From assembly GCA_025594325.1 (NCBI GenBank), contig JANHCV010000016.1:434001-498000 (forward strand): 64,000 bases of DNA, in the 5' to 3' direction. Below, piece by piece: positions 30,086 to 41,700 of this stretch. This stretch comes from Blastocladiella emersonii ATCC 22665. Its lineage: Eukaryota > Blastocladiomycota > Blastocladiomycetes > Blastocladiales > Blastocladiaceae. The notes below the pieces were generated by a model. It had not been told where the DNA came from. It did no database searches and saw only the letters and a program-made list of their open reading frames with translations. Within the stretch, counting starts at the first letter, position 1. Each line of letters begins with the position of its first letter. The position numbers were made by a program, and so were the translations under genes.

Positions 30086-31018
30086 TCATCGCAGGTATCC
30101 CGAGCCCGCGTTCCGCTTGGCCACGGACTGCCGCTCGGCGAGGCGCAGGTACGCGCACACTACGACCATAACGGCCACGTCGACGCCCGCGGCCACCTCA
30201 ATGTCGTACTCGAGGTCGCCCGAGGTCGGGATAGGCGGAGCCGCCGTGCCGAAAACGGACCCGGCGCTCGCGCGCGTCGGCGACCTTGGCTGAGCCGGTT
30301 CCGGCTCGATGTCGGCCGCGCTGCCGTCGCTGAACGTGGTCGAGACGCGCAGCGACGATGGGACCGGTTTCTCGCCCGTGGGTTGCCTTGGCATCATGAC
30401 GGGCTGCGCAGTGCGTTCCCTCCGCGTGATCTTGGCCACGAGCTCGCCGCCCTTGTCAGGCTCGCCCAGGAACACCCATTTCGTGGGCGCGCGCTCGGCC
30501 GCCTTGACGTGCAGGACCGCACCGCCGGGCATCTCGACCGTGAGCCGGACGAGCGTCCGCGTCACGTCGGTCGCGACGCGCAGGAGCAGCCGGTCCGCGG
30601 CCAGGACCGCGTCGGACCCCGCCCCACTCGCGAGGTACACGTATTCGTCGCGCAGATGGAGCAGCGGGACGTCCGGCGCGCCCCCGCCGCCGCAGTGCGC
30701 GACGAGCGTGCGGCGCGTCGATGACGAGAGGCCGGGAGTCTCGATGAGCGACAAGAACGGGCCGGCGTTCTTCCCGCCGAGGCGGATCGCGGTGAAGGTG
30801 GTCTGGCGCCGTGGCACGCGCAGACGTACAGTGCACGCGAGGCGCGAGTAGTAGCTGGGGTCGCCCGTGATGGCGAGCGGCGCGGCCGGCGGCGACCACC
30901 GCGTCGAGAGCGCGCGGCCCGAGTGGTCGTACTTGGCGGCCTCGTCGGTGCACAGCGTCGATGGCGAGTTTCCCATGATGGTTACGTTGGTTACATGACA
31001 TTGGAGAGCGAGAGCCAT
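30086..31018 (-). CDS. Orphan protein with one C-terminal membrane segment; possibly the front of the broken ATPase
   Basis: The frame starts at an ATG at 31018 (alternative 30976) and encodes 310 residues. No family is recognised for residues 1-260, which look beta-rich (ACTVRLRVPRRQTTFTAI, EYVYLASGAGSDAV) then disordered. Near the end is a hydrophobic segment (VDVAVMVVVCAYLRLAERQSVAK) and a stop at 30086-30088. That ending resembles the M2-to-actuator linker of P5B ATPases, and only 61 bases separate it from the ATPase fragment. A donor-like GTGACG at 30072 with the acceptor at 30025 would fit a 48-base intron, but the frames disagree by one base and the stop intervenes. So this is either a separate single-pass protein or the 5' part of a broken ATPase gene. 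Confidence 0.45.
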   Translation of the reverse strand: MALALQCHVTNVTIMGNSPSTLCTDEAAKYDHSGRALSTRWSPPAAPLAITGDPSYYSRLACTVRLRVPRRQTTFTAIRLGGKNAGPFLSLIETPGLSSSTRRTLVAHCGGGGAPDVPLLHLRDEYVYLASGAGSDAVLAADRLLLRVATDVTRTLVRLTVEMPGGAVLHVKAAERAPTKWVFLGEPDKGGELVAKITRRERTAQPVMMPRQPTGEKPVPSSLRVSTTFSDGSAADIEPEPAQPRSPTRASAGSVFGTAAPPIPTSGDLEYDIEVAAGVDVAVMVVVCAYLRLAERQSVAKRNAGSGYLR

Positions 31019-31382
31019 CGCGGCGACGGGGACCCGCCTTGGCGGCCATGGTCGCCGCCCGCTCGCTCGCGCGCGCGGAGCGGTTCCGCGACGGCGTTTG
31101 ACACGCTCGGCGTCGATGCCGCCTCAGGACTGCGTCACCGTACTCCCGCGGGCTTCCGTGGCGGCGACGAGGGCGGCGGCGGCGGCGGCGTGCGGTGCGG
31201 CCGTGGCCCGCACGGGTCCACTCGCGCACGCGGAGCACCGGAACAATCCGAACGGAACCCAAAGCCAATGCCCGTTTTGGAAGGGAGCTGGGCGTGAGAC
31301 ACGGATGTCTCGCACCGTGTCCACGCGTCTCTCGCACGCGGTTTTAGTTGTGAGACGTGGCGCGACGCGTTATTATTGCCCG
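31019..31382. promoter_or_regulatory. Intergenic region with TGTCTCGCACC and CGCGACGCGT
   Basis: The 364 bases upstream of the orphan gene hold TGTCTCGCACC at 31306-31316 and CGCGACGCGT at 31361-31370, plus a second CTCTCGCA nearby. Both recurrent motifs occur together here. No gene is seen. Confidence 0.5.
31306..31316 (+). promoter_or_regulatory. Recurrent 11-mer TGTCTCGCACC, copy 3
   Basis: Exact copy 288 bases upstream of the minus-strand orphan start at 31018, near a CGCGACGCGT. Confidence 0.5.
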
Positions 31383-32062
31383 TCAAGACCCCGTTCCGAC
31401 CACCAGCGCGCGGTGCTGTGCCTCGACCTCGCGCAGCAGCTTGAGGTTGGTCTGCAGGTCCGTGAGCCGCGGGACGTGTCGTGTGAAGGACACGAGGAAG
31501 AGCGACATGCCGACGGCCAGCAGCCACATGCCTGAGAAGAGCGGGAACGCGCGCACCTCGACGATCAGGCATCCGAGGCTACTCGGTGGAACACGCGTCA
31601 GTTGATGGTCACCAAGGACGGGACACCACCTACAAAATGTACAGCAGCCCGCGCCCACGTGTCGTGTAGAGGAACAAAAGGTACTCGACGGCGTGGTCGA
31701 CCTCCTTGACTGTCCACTCGTTAGCTGCACACCTCACGAGAGATCTCAGGAACGCGTACGCTCGATGATGAGGAACGCGATGCCCAGCACACTTCAAACG
31801 CAACGCGTCAGTCGCCCTTCCCACCAAACCTCGTCGCTCACACGCACCACGCGTAGACGTTGACGAGGGCCACGCTAAAGTAGGCGTCGGACGTGGCCAG
31901 CTTGTACAAGGTGCAGCTGATGAAGACGGCCGTGGTTGCCAGGTTTACCGCGTTGCCAACGAGTGCGCGCCGCGCGCGGTACTCTTCGAGCTGGCCGAGC
32001 GCCTCGTACTGGTCGGCCGTGGATCCGGCGCGTGGCGGCGTGTGCGTTGCATGGGCTGTCAT
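31383..32062 (-). CDS. COPI-associated / Tvp15-like Golgi membrane protein
   Basis: Four exons (32062-31848, 31791-31760, 31724-31634, 31578-31383) join in phase to 177 residues. Introns are 35-56 bases, among the shortest in the window. The product has four hydrophobic segments: NAVNLATTAVFISCTLY; VALVNVYACVLGIAFLII; TRGRGLLYIFLGCLI; and MWLLAVGMSLFLVSF. The sequence GRGLLYIFLG, created only by splicing, matches the GRG(L/F)FYIFLG core of COPI-associated/Tvp15 proteins, small Golgi membrane proteins of unclear biochemical role. The C-terminal tail is helical (LTDLQTNLKLLREVEAQH). One exon has only 32 bases. The gene lies head-to-tail with XAP5 on the same strand, 60 bases from its stop. Confidence 0.6.
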
Positions 32063-32122
32063 CGTGAACGGGTACTCACGAGGTTGACTGTGAAGAGCAG
32101 AGTCAGAACACGCGTGTTGTAT

Positions 32123-33185
32123 TCACTGCTTCTTGCGGCCACGGTCCGAGAACGTGTACCCGCCCTGCGCGTACTGCTTGTCGGGGTCAAACACCTCCCA
32201 CCGGCTGGCGGGGAAAATGTGCTTGTTGCGCTCGTACCAGGCGCGCTGGCACACCTTGCCCGGGTGCGACTCGACAATCTCCTGGGTCGCGTCGTTGACG
32301 AGGCGCACGTCGTCGCGGATCGTGAACTCGAAGATGGGGCCCGACTTGCCGCGCACCTTGTTGATGATAAAGTCGTAGAAGGTGAGGTGGTGCGACAGGA
32401 TCAGGTCCTCCTTGACGAAGATGAGGTTGTCGGCGGCGACGCCGCGCAGGTCGGGCCACTGCGAGCGCACCTTCTCGAGGAACGCGTGCACCGTGTCGCC
32501 CTTCTTGACAACGACCTTGTTGCGGTGCCCGTTGCCGTCCCAGTATGAGTACTCGATGGTGATCTCCTCCTGCTTGACCTGCTCCTGCTGCCGCTCCCAC
32601 TCGGCCCGCAGCCGCTCGCGCTCGCGCCGGTCCTCCTCCTCGCGCTGCCGGTCGGGCAGGAACGACGTGTCCACCGTCGGGTCCTTGGTCCGCTTCTTGG
32701 CGATGAGCGGCGGCGCGAGCACCTCGTCATCGTCGAACGAGAGCGCCGCCGTGTTGAGGGTGCGGGATTTACCAGCCGCGCCCTTCTTCTTCTTCTTGGG
32801 TGGCTCGGCGCCGCCGCCGCCCGCCGCGTCGCCGGCCGCAAGGTCGAGCGTCGAGCCCAACATGCCGTCGGCCTTGCGCTTGTGCTCGAGGCGCTCGCGG
32901 ATCGAGCGGTACTCGTCAAGGTGCACCAGGCCGACCGTGTCCATCTTGAGCTGCGACTCGACGTCGGCCGTCGTCGACACGAAGCGGTCGGCGCTCGAGC
33001 GCACTTCATTGTCCTAGGCGCCATGGCTCGACGGGAGCGTCAGGGACGAGGGTCGTTCGGTAGGGAGGGAAGCGAGGGCCTACCTTGGCAATCTGCTCCT
33101 TCTTGCGCGCAAACTCGCTCAGCATCTTCTCGCGCTCCTTTTCGCGGTGCGCGCGGCGGCCCGATTCGGCGGCCGAGTCGGCCAT
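32123..33185 (-). CDS. FAM50A: XAP5/FAM50 family nuclear protein
   Basis: FAM50/XAP5 proteins are nuclear factors linked to the spliceosome C complex, and to ciliary gene expression in algae. Two exons (33185-33084 and 33013-32123) over a 70-base intron give 330 residues, against 339 in human. Conserved blocks are VDTSFLPDR, EEITIEYSYWDGNGHR, VKKGDTVHAFLEKVR, IFVKEDLILSHHLTFYDFI, RGKSGPIFEF and NKHIFPASRWEVFDP. The N-terminal half is charged and helical with a Lys run (KKKKK) that may be a nuclear signal. The donor is GTAGGC and the acceptor CCTAG. The start at 33185 fits the length and leader. The neighbouring plus-strand orphan starts 256 bases upstream. Confidence 0.93.
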
Positions 33186-33441
33186 GGTGTGATACGTTGC
33201 AGCGAGTGGTTCTGTCGGGTCGGCACTTGCTGGCCGTCGTGAGGGGGGAGAGCCGAGTCGGGTGGGCGGTCGCCACCGTGGCAGAGGCGGTGCCGCTCGA
33301 GCACAGGCCGCCACTCATCCTCGCTCCCCCAGCTTTCAGCTTTCACGCACGATGTATCTTGAAGCAGTACAACAGTAGCGCAACCAGCAGCAGACAGACA
33401 GACAGACACACCACCCGCCACCAACCTCCAGCGCCGCCGCC

Positions 33442-35058
33442 ATGCTCGTCGCGCTCATCATCGCGTCGTCGTTCTTCTACGACAGCGTGCGCGACCGCGT
33501 CGTGGGCGGCTTCAACGCCGTGGTCCCGCCGACGGCGCGCCGCAGCCGCGCCAACCGCTATGCGCTGTTCGCCGTGCGCAAGCTGCCCGAGTGGACCGCG
33601 CCCGCCGCGTCGCCGCTCGACGCCCACGACCTGCTCGACGCCGCCGGCAACCCGCTCGCCGCCCCCCAACCTCAGCCCGCCATCACCTTCAACCTCTCGG
33701 TCGCCGAGGGCGCCGTCCGCCAGATCGCCGGCGCCATCAGCCAGACCCTGCTCTCCGTCCAGGCCTCGGCCGCCGTCGCCCACAGTGCGCAGCCGCCGCA
33801 GCCGCAGTTTTCGACTGCGTCCAACCCGAACGCCAACGCGGCCGCCGCCGCCGCCGCGCAGGCCATCGAGGCCCAGGTCGCGCAGATGGCGCAGGTCGGG
33901 TCGGCGCTCGGCCGGCAGGCCGCTGCCCGCCTCGCGCGCGCGCAGGACTCGCTCCCGTTCCCGGCCCCGTCGGTCCGCCGCCGCGTCGTCGCGTGGACCG
34001 TCGACTCGCTCGCCGTCAGCATGCTGGCGTCCGCCTTCAAGGGCTTCGGGATGCGCGGCACCGCCGCCGCCATCCTGTGGCTCGGCCGCGACCTGTGGCT
34101 CAGCCCGCTCGGGCTCTCGTCGCCCGGCCGGTGGATCGCCGGCCAGGTCGCGCTCAGCACGCGCGTCGCGCGCCAGGTGAACGCCGACTTTGCGCCCGTC
34201 CGCGACCCGGGATTGCTGGGCGAGAACCCGTCGCTCACCGCGTTCCTCAACCACCAGCAGGCCGCCGTCGTCGACCACCTCGCCGCGGCCCGCTGGCACG
34301 ACCTGGATACCTACGCGCTCGTCTCGCACAACGCCCTGCGCCTGCTCCTCGGCGCGCTCGGCCCGCTCGCCTCGCTCGTCTGGGCCGGGAGCACCGTCGG
34401 CACCTACCTCACTGCGCCCGCGGGCATGTGGGACGGACGCACCCTGTGGGACCGCTGGGCCCAGATCCAGGTCGTGGACGAGGAGGTGCTCCTCGGGTGG
34501 GCCACCACGGGTATCGTGCTCAACCGCGGCGGTACCGCGGCGCCGACTACCACGGCGGCTGGCGGCGCTGGCGCGGATGGGTCGCGCAGTCTCCCGCAGT
34601 TCATGCCGTCCGGGTACTCGGACTTTGGCCTCCCGCACCACCACCAGTCGCAGTCGCTGCGCCACCTGCACCACGGTGACGAGGACGACGAGGACGCGAC
34701 GTCGCCGATCCCGCCGTCGTTCGAGTCGATCGGCAGCGCCGAGATGTTCGTCCCGCCGTCGCAGTATTTCGGGTCGGGCACCACGCCCGTGCTCGGGACC
34801 GCCGACCTCGACCTCGACGGCGTGTTCGACGGCCACGACGAGTACCCGGACCCCGACGACGCCGACCCGATCTCGCCCCCACCCATGGCGCCCGTCCGCG
34901 ACTCTTTCTTTGGCGGGCACTTTGCTGACCTGCCGTCGCCCACGGGACCTGAGCCGTACTACCCGTTCCCGAGCGATCTCGCCACGTCTGCGGCGGCCGC
35001 CGCGGCCGCAGCGGCGTCGGATGCTGCCGAATACTCTGCCGTGTCCCCGCGCCGTTGA
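33442..35058 (+). CDS. Unrecognised 538-residue protein
   Basis: A single uninterrupted frame starts at 33442 after a CAGACAGA-rich leader. No family is recognised. The N-terminus (LVALIIASSFFYDSVRDRVVGG) is hydrophobic then basic. The middle (about 170-340) looks folded, with RRRVVAWTVDSLAVSMLAS, AILWLGRDLWLSPLGL and LRLLLGALGPLASLVWAG, possibly membrane-associated helices. The last 200 residues are disordered and acidic with Ser/Pro and an Ala run. It is convergent with the kinase gene, with 91 bases between stops. Codon use is GC3-rich like its neighbours, which supports a real gene. Function is not assigned. Confidence 0.65.
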   Translation: MLVALIIASSFFYDSVRDRVVGGFNAVVPPTARRSRANRYALFAVRKLPEWTAPAASPLDAHDLLDAAGNPLAAPQPQPAITFNLSVAEGAVRQIAGAISQTLLSVQASAAVAHSAQPPQPQFSTASNPNANAAAAAAAQAIEAQVAQMAQVGSALGRQAAARLARAQDSLPFPAPSVRRRVVAWTVDSLAVSMLASAFKGFGMRGTAAAILWLGRDLWLSPLGLSSPGRWIAGQVALSTRVARQVNADFAPVRDPGLLGENPSLTAFLNHQQAAVVDHLAAARWHDLDTYALVSHNALRLLLGALGPLASLVWAGSTVGTYLTAPAGMWDGRTLWDRWAQIQVVDEEVLLGWATTGIVLNRGGTAAPTTTAAGGAGADGSRSLPQFMPSGYSDFGLPHHHQSQSLRHLHHGDEDDEDATSPIPPSFESIGSAEMFVPPSQYFGSGTTPVLGTADLDLDGVFDGHDEYPDPDDADPISPPPMAPVRDSFFGGHFADLPSPTGPEPYYPFPSDLATSAAAAAAAAASDAAEYSAVSPRR

Positions 35059-35149
35059 TCGTTGATTTTTTGTCCATTCCAAGCCTGCTCTATGTATTCA
35101 TTCCTTCACTCACATGTCCATCAAAACTGTTTGCCCACCCTCGCCGGCC

Positions 35150-38100
35150 TCACATCCTGCTCCCGCTCCGCGACAACGTGCGCGCGAGCGTGCTCCGCGC
35201 GAGCGTCACGGGCACCGCCTCGTCGAGCAGGTCGTCGCCGTGCAGCAGCGTCATGGACGTGAACGCCGCGAACGGGTCCTTTTCCGCTTCTTCGCCCGCG
35301 TGCGCCGCCGCCTCGGCCACGACACGCTGGCCCTCGGCCGACGTCGGCTCACGCGGCAACCGCGCCATCCCCGCCGCGCCTGCGGCGCCGCCGCCGCCTG
35401 CGCTCGACGTCGATGTCGCGGGGATCCCGCGCGCCGAGTGCGTCGACGCGCGCGGGGTCGCTGGCGCTGCGCTGATCCGTTTCGGCTCGTCAGCGTCATC
35501 ATCCCCGCCAGGCCACGCGGCTGCCGCTGCGGCCGCGACCGCCGACGCGCGCACACTCGCGACAAGCGCCGCGAGCTTCCCGTTCCCGCCGCGCGCGTCG
35601 CGCGAGGAGCGGGACACGATCCGCGACGTCGTCGAGCTCGCGCGGCGCGACGCGCCCGACGCGCTGCTCCCGCGCGCCGACCCCGCGCCGGTCCGGATCG
35701 CGACGGTTGGCCGCGGAGTCAAAGCGGGGACGGTGATGCGTGGCAGGGCGGCGCCGGTGGTGGCGGTGGACCGGATCGAGGCGGGTTTTGGTGTCGCTGC
35801 AGGGGCGGGGGTGGAAGAGGAGGAGGAGGGGACGGCGGGTGGGGGCGGGAGACCGAGGTCGCGCGGGTCAAACGTCTCCTGGACGAACGCGGACCGGCGC
35901 GAGTCCTCGGACCGGATCTCGCGCGACGTGGCGGCCGAGCGACCGGCACCCGCGTTAACGGATTCCGGAAGGTTGGCGTCGGACATGGTGAGCGCGTCGT
36001 CGGTCCGCGCCAGCGTCGGGGACCCGGGCGTCTCGCCCGCCGCCGCTGCGGCCTCGGACTCGGCCGCGGTCACGGCGTGCGGCGACGCGGCGTTCTCGGC
36101 GTCCATCTCGGACGCGAGCTTGTCGTCGGGAGCGAGCACGTCGAGGACGCCCTGCCACTTGTCGCGGCCGGGGACGAGCGGCGGGGTGAGGTTGCGGAGC
36201 AGCGGCCACGACGTGGACCGGAACCACGCGTGCTCCTTGATCTCCTGGGCGCCGCGGCGCGCGCCGAGCCGCTTCGTCTCGGACTTGTGCAGCAGGCGGC
36301 GGATCAGGGACCGGACCGTGGTCGAGACCGGGTTGGGCGCCACGGGGAACGAGACTTCCTTGCGCAGCACGTTGGCAAACGTCTGGTTGCGGTTCTTGGC
36401 CTTGAACGGCGTGCGCCCGTACAGCAGCTCGTACGTCAGGATCCCGAGGCACCACCAGTCGACGGCGACCGAGTGGCCCTGGCCCTGGATCACCTCGGGC
36501 GCAATGTACTCCTCGGTGCCGACAAACGAGTTGGTGCGGAAGTCGCGCACGTACGCGTCCGTGTCGGGGGCCTCGGTCGGGTCGGCGGCGTGGCCGGGCG
36601 CGAAGAAGGACGAGTGCGGGCGGCGCGGCTCGCCGGCGACCCCGACCATGGCGTTCTTGCTCAGGTCAAAGTCGGTCAGCTTGATGTGCCCGTTGGCGTG
36701 CAGCAGGATGTTCTCGGGCTTGAGGTCGCGGTAGATGAACCCCTGCAGGTGCAGGTACTCGAGCGCCAGCACCACCTCGGCAATGTAGAAGCGCACCTCG
36801 TGCTCGTGCAGGCACCGGCCCGGGCGCGACTGCAGCGCGCGGAAGAACTCGCCGCCCAGGCAGTACTCGAGGCAAAAGTACAGGTTGCGCGGCGTCTGGA
36901 AGCAGTGGTACATGGTGACGAGGAACGGGTGGTTGGACGAGCACTGTTTGGGTTGTCGTGAGTGAACGTCGCAACACGAGGCGAAGAGTAGAGCGGTACC
37001 AGAATCTCGTGCTCGGTGAGGACGCGGTTGACCTTCTTGCGCTTGAGCATCTCGGACTTGGAGAGCACCTTCATGGCGTACAGCTTGTTGGTGCCCTTGC
37101 GGCGCACGAGGTACACCTTGCCGACGTCGCCCTTGCCGAGCAGGCGGATCTTGACAAAGTGCTCGGGCCCAACGACGCTCGGCAGGATGGTGCGCACCGA
37201 CGCCTGCGAGAAGCTGGCGCGCATCTTGAAGAAATACTCGGGCAGCCCGCCGGGCGTCGGCGACGACATGCGCGGGGTCGACGCCGAGATGAAGGGCCGT
37301 GTGCGCGGCAGCGAGTTTTGCCCGGGACCCGGCGACGTGGCGAGCGTCGGCGACGACACGGACCGAACGCCGCCCGTCGGCGTACCCGCCCCGCTCCCCG
37401 GCTGCTGCGGCGATGGGAATCCACCCGCGCTCCCTGCGCGCGCGGGCAGCTGGATGGTCAGGCCGGCGGCCGCGGGCGATCCAGCACGCGGTGACCGCGT
37501 CGGAGACCCGCTCGCGTCGAGGGTGCCGTGCGCGAGCCGTGGCGAGGCCGGTGGGGATGCATTATTGCCGTTGCTGTTGTTACTGGTGCCCCACAGGACG
37601 GCTGACAGCGAGGTGATGAGCGGGTTGCGCGCGAGGTGCGGCGCCTGGACGTGCAGGTCGCCAATGGCCGAGTTGGGCCGCGCCTGCGCGGCTGCGGCAG
37701 CGCCGTTGGTGGCGGGTGCACCCGTGGACCGCGGCGGGGCGCGCAGCATGGCGCTGTCCGAGACGGTGCGGTTGAGTGCGCGCGGCGACGTGGGCGAGGT
37801 GGCGTCGGCCGCGGCGGCGTGCGGTATCCGGTGACCGGTGGCGGCGGCCGCATCGCCGTTGTGTGGTGGCGACGCGCCGTGGCTGCGCGGCAGCGTTGCG
37901 GCGGACGGCAGCCGCGGCGAAACGGGCAGCGGTACAGCACGGTCCTCGTCGCCGGCGGGGGCGTGGTTCGACGACGAGGTGAACTTGTCGCGCAGAAAGT
38001 TGGTGAGCCGCTTGAGCGACTTGGACCGCATCATGGACGACCCGCCTGCCTTGGGCGCATGCGCGGATGACGACGACGATGACGAGGCGGCCGTCGCCTC

Positions 38101-38193
38101 GGAGGACAGCGCGGGCGAGGCTGATCCGCGGCGGGCATCACTCGCGGCGGCGGCGAGGCCAGCGGCGGGCTCGGCGGCGCCCGGAGATGTCAT
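35150..38193 (-). CDS. AGC-family Ser/Thr kinase, Fpk1/Kin82/nrc-2 type
   Basis: Fpk1-type kinases phosphorylate lipid flippases and regulate membrane asymmetry and polar growth. Two exons (38193-37000 and 36943-35150) over a 56-base intron give 995 residues. The first 330 residues are Ser/Pro-rich. The kinase domain follows: IRLLGKGDVGKVYLVR (Gly loop), YAMKVLSK (Lys), FCLEYCLGGEFF hinge, YRDLKPENILL (catalytic HRD variant YRD, typical of this group), LTDFDLSK (DFD instead of DFG), a long insert before the activation segment, NSFVGTEEYIAPEVI, and a C-lobe ending WPLLRNLTPPLVP. DFD and the insert are hallmarks of AGC VIII/nrc-2 kinases. The last 400 residues are disordered. The splice lies between EHEIL and CSSNHPFLV. 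Confidence 0.92.
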
Positions 38194-38750
38194 GGCTGGT
38201 CGTGGTTGGCAGTAGCAGTAGCGGGTCTCAGTGGTGCGTGGTCTCGAGCTGGTGGTGATACATGGGCGGCCGCGGCCTGGTTGACGATGCAGAGAGGAAA
38301 GGAAGGATAGCAGAAGCGCCCGGCGAGGAAGGTTGCGCCTCGGTGGTGCACTATTCGGCGCGCTATCTGCGCCATGCCGCCCATCCGCATGGGGCCACGA
38401 TAAGCCACTGGCGCACGTGCGCTCACCCGACGCTGCCGCCAGCGCTCGTTCGCGCGCCGTCTTCTTCAGCGGTGGCCAAGTCATCCGCGCCGCGCCCTCC
38501 CCTCACGCTCACGCAGGTCGCTGCCCTGCCCCGCTCCACGCACCGACACTCGCCGCACCGCGTGCGCGAGACCCCGCTGCACCCAGTCCCCGCTCGCCCG
38601 GCACCCGCGCGCTGCCCCGCGCCGCCGAACCCGAGTCCTGCCTGCTGGTGTGTGTGTGCCTGTGTTGCACGCTGCTGGAGCGCAGCGTTTCGGGGAAGAT
38701 GGAGAGAGACTGAACATGGCTGCCGTCTAGTCATACCCACCGCCCGCACC
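38194..38750. promoter_or_regulatory. Divergent promoter kinase/RPB2
   Basis: About 560 bases between divergent starts. The region has CA- and TG-rich patches near 38640-38670 and no TATA-like sequence. Open frames continue upstream of the RPB2 start but read as noise. No gene is supported here. Confidence 0.4.
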
Positions 38751-41700
38751 ATGTCGTACGACGACCCGCTCGCCTCCTTCGGCGGCTTCGGCTCGCCGAC
38801 GCACGGCGGCGGCGCGTTTGGCGCGGGCTCCTCGTCCGAGCAGATCACGCCCGAGCACTGCTGGGCCGTCATCGACTCCTTCTTCGAGGGCAAGGGCCTC
38901 GTGTCGCAGCAGATCGACTCGTACGAGGACTTTGTCAAGAACGAGATCCAGGTCATTGTCGACGAGACCCCGCGCCTCGTGCTGCAGCAGGCGCCCAAGT
39001 ACACGGGCGACGACGCCGCCGGCCGCCTGCGCCACGAGATCTCGTTTGGCCAGGTCTACCTGTCCAAGCCGACCAACGTCGACACCTTCGGCATCCGCCC
39101 GCTCTTCCCACAAGAGGCGCGTGCCCGCAACATGACCTACACGGCCCCGCTGCTCATGGACATCACCAAGCGCACTCTGCGCGAGAACACCGACGCCGTC
39201 GACGGCGACTCGGACGACGTGCGCTGGCGGGCCACCGGCACCGAGACGTGCGAGCGCGTCAACGTCGGCAAGATCCCCGTCATGGTCGGCTCCGAGTTCT
39301 GCAACCTGCACGGCCTCGGCGAGCTCGAGCTCGCCGCCGCCGGCGAGTGCTCCTTCGACAAGGGCGGCTACTTCATCATCAACGGCTCCGAGAAGGTGAT
39401 CATCGCCCAGGAGCGCACCGCCACCAACACCGTCTTCGTCTTCTCCAAGTCGGCGCCCTCGCCCATCCTGTACCAGGCCGAGATCCGCTCGCAGGCCGAG
39501 ACGGGCGCCCGCACCATGTCGTCCTTCATCGTCAAGCTCAACCGCAGCAACGAGATCACCTGCTCGCTACCTTACATTCTCGAGGACATCCCCATTGTCA
39601 TCCTGTTCCGCGCGCTCGGCCTCGCCTCGGACCGCGAGATCCTCGAGCGCATCTGCTACGACTTTGGCGACGACCAGATGATGGAGATGCTCAAGCCGTG
39701 CATCGAGCACGCCGACATCATCCACGACCGCGAGGTCGCCCTCGACTACATTGGCCGCCGCGGCCGCAACACCAACCTGCCGCGCGACCAGCGCATCCGG
39801 TACGCGCACGACCTGCTCGAGCGCGAGCTGCTGCCGCACATTGGCACCACGCCCGGCGGCGAGACCCGCAAGGCCTTCTTCATCGGCTACATGGTCCACC
39901 GCATGCTGCTCGCCGCGCTCGGCCGCCGCCCCGTCGACGACCGCGACCACTTCGGGAAGAAGCGACTCGACCTCGCGGGCCCGCTCCTCGCCTCGCTGTT
40001 CAAGACCTTCTTCCAGAAGTTCGTCAAGGACATCAACCGCAACTTCCACCAGGCCGTCGAGAAGTCGGCCGAGGAGTCCTTCACCATCACCCAGTGCGTC
40101 AACCCCAATACCATCACCAACGGGCTCCGGTACGCGCTCGCCACGGGCAACTGGGGCGACCAGAAAAAGTTCATGGAGACGCGCGCCGGCGTGTCGCAGG
40201 TCCTCAACCGCTACACGTTCGCGTCCACGCTGTCGCACCTGCGCCGCCTCAACACGCCCATTGGCCGCGAGGGCAAGCTCGCCAAGCCGCGCCAGCTGCA
40301 CAACACGCACTGGGGCATGGTGTGCCCCGCCGAGACGCCCGAGGGCCAGGCGTGTGGGCTCGTCAAGAACCTCGCGCTCATGGCGTACGTGTCGGTCGGG
40401 TCCCCCTCGGGCCCCGTGCGCCAGGTGCTCGAGGAGTGGGCCGTCGAGAACCTCGAGGAGATCTCGTCGTCGTCGCTCATCCACCACACCAAGGTGTTTG
40501 TCAACGGCGCGTGGATCGGGATCCACCGCGAGCCCAACTCGCTGATCGAGACGCTGCGCGGGATGCGGCGCGAGAACACGGGCCTGCACCCGGAAATCTC
40601 CATCGTCCGCGACATCCGCGACAACGAGATCCGCATCTACACAGACACGGGCCGGATCATGCGGCCGCTGTTCGTGGTGCACGAGGACCAGCACCTGCTG
40701 CTGCGCAACGAGCACGTGGTGCGGCTCATGGACGAGATGGACGAGTACGGGTGGGAGGACCTGCTGCACGAGGGCATCGTCGAGTACATGGACACGGAGG
40801 AGGAGGAGATGGCCATGATCTGCATGACGCCCGAGGACCTGGCCGAGTCGCGCGGCGACCCCGTCGTCGACAAGTCCAAGACCGACAAGACGGCGCGGCT
40901 CAAGTCGCGCAAGCCCGGCGAGTACTGCAAGAAGTGGTCGCACTGCGAGATCCACCCGTCCATGATCCTCGGCATCTGCGCATCCATCGTCCCCTTCCCC
41001 GACCACAACCAGTCGCCGCGTAACACGTACCAGTCGGCCATGGGCAAGCAGGCCATGGGCGTGTACCTGACCAACTTTCAGCACCGCATGGACACGCTGG
41101 CCAACCTGCTGTACTACCCGCAGCGGCCGCTGGTCGCGACGCGCGCCATGAAGTACCTGCGGTTCCGCGAGCTCCCCGCGGGGCAGAACGCGATCGTGGC
41201 GATCGCGTGCTACTCGGGGTACAACCAGGAGGACTCGATCATCATGAACCAGTCGTCCATCGACCGCGGGCTGTTCCGGTCCATCTACTACCGGTCGTAT
41301 TTCGACGCGGAGAAGGCGGTCGGGGCCAAGGAGCACGAGACGTTCGAGAAGCCGACACGCGAGTCGACGCTCAAGCTGCGGCGCGGCGACTACTCGCTGC
41401 TCGACGAGGACGGCGTGATCGCGCCCGGCACGCTGGTCAAGGGCGAGGACATCATCATCGGCAAGACGGCGCCCCTCCCGCTGGACAGCAACGAGATGGG
41501 CACGCGCACGACGCAGACCAAGCGCGACGTGTCGACGGCGCTCAAGTCGACGGAGCGCGGGTACGTCGACCACGTGCTCGTGACGACCAACCAGGAGGGG
41601 TTCAAGTCGGTCAAGGTCCGCGTGCGGTCGACGCGCGTGCCGCAGATGGGCGACAAGTTTGCGTCGCGGCACGGGCAGAAGGGCACGGTGGGCATGACGT

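Noticed and set aside
33343-35082. A 579-codon frame antisense to the 33442-35058 gene
   Set aside because: Same Arg/Gly shadow character; the plus strand begins with a sensible leader and ATG.
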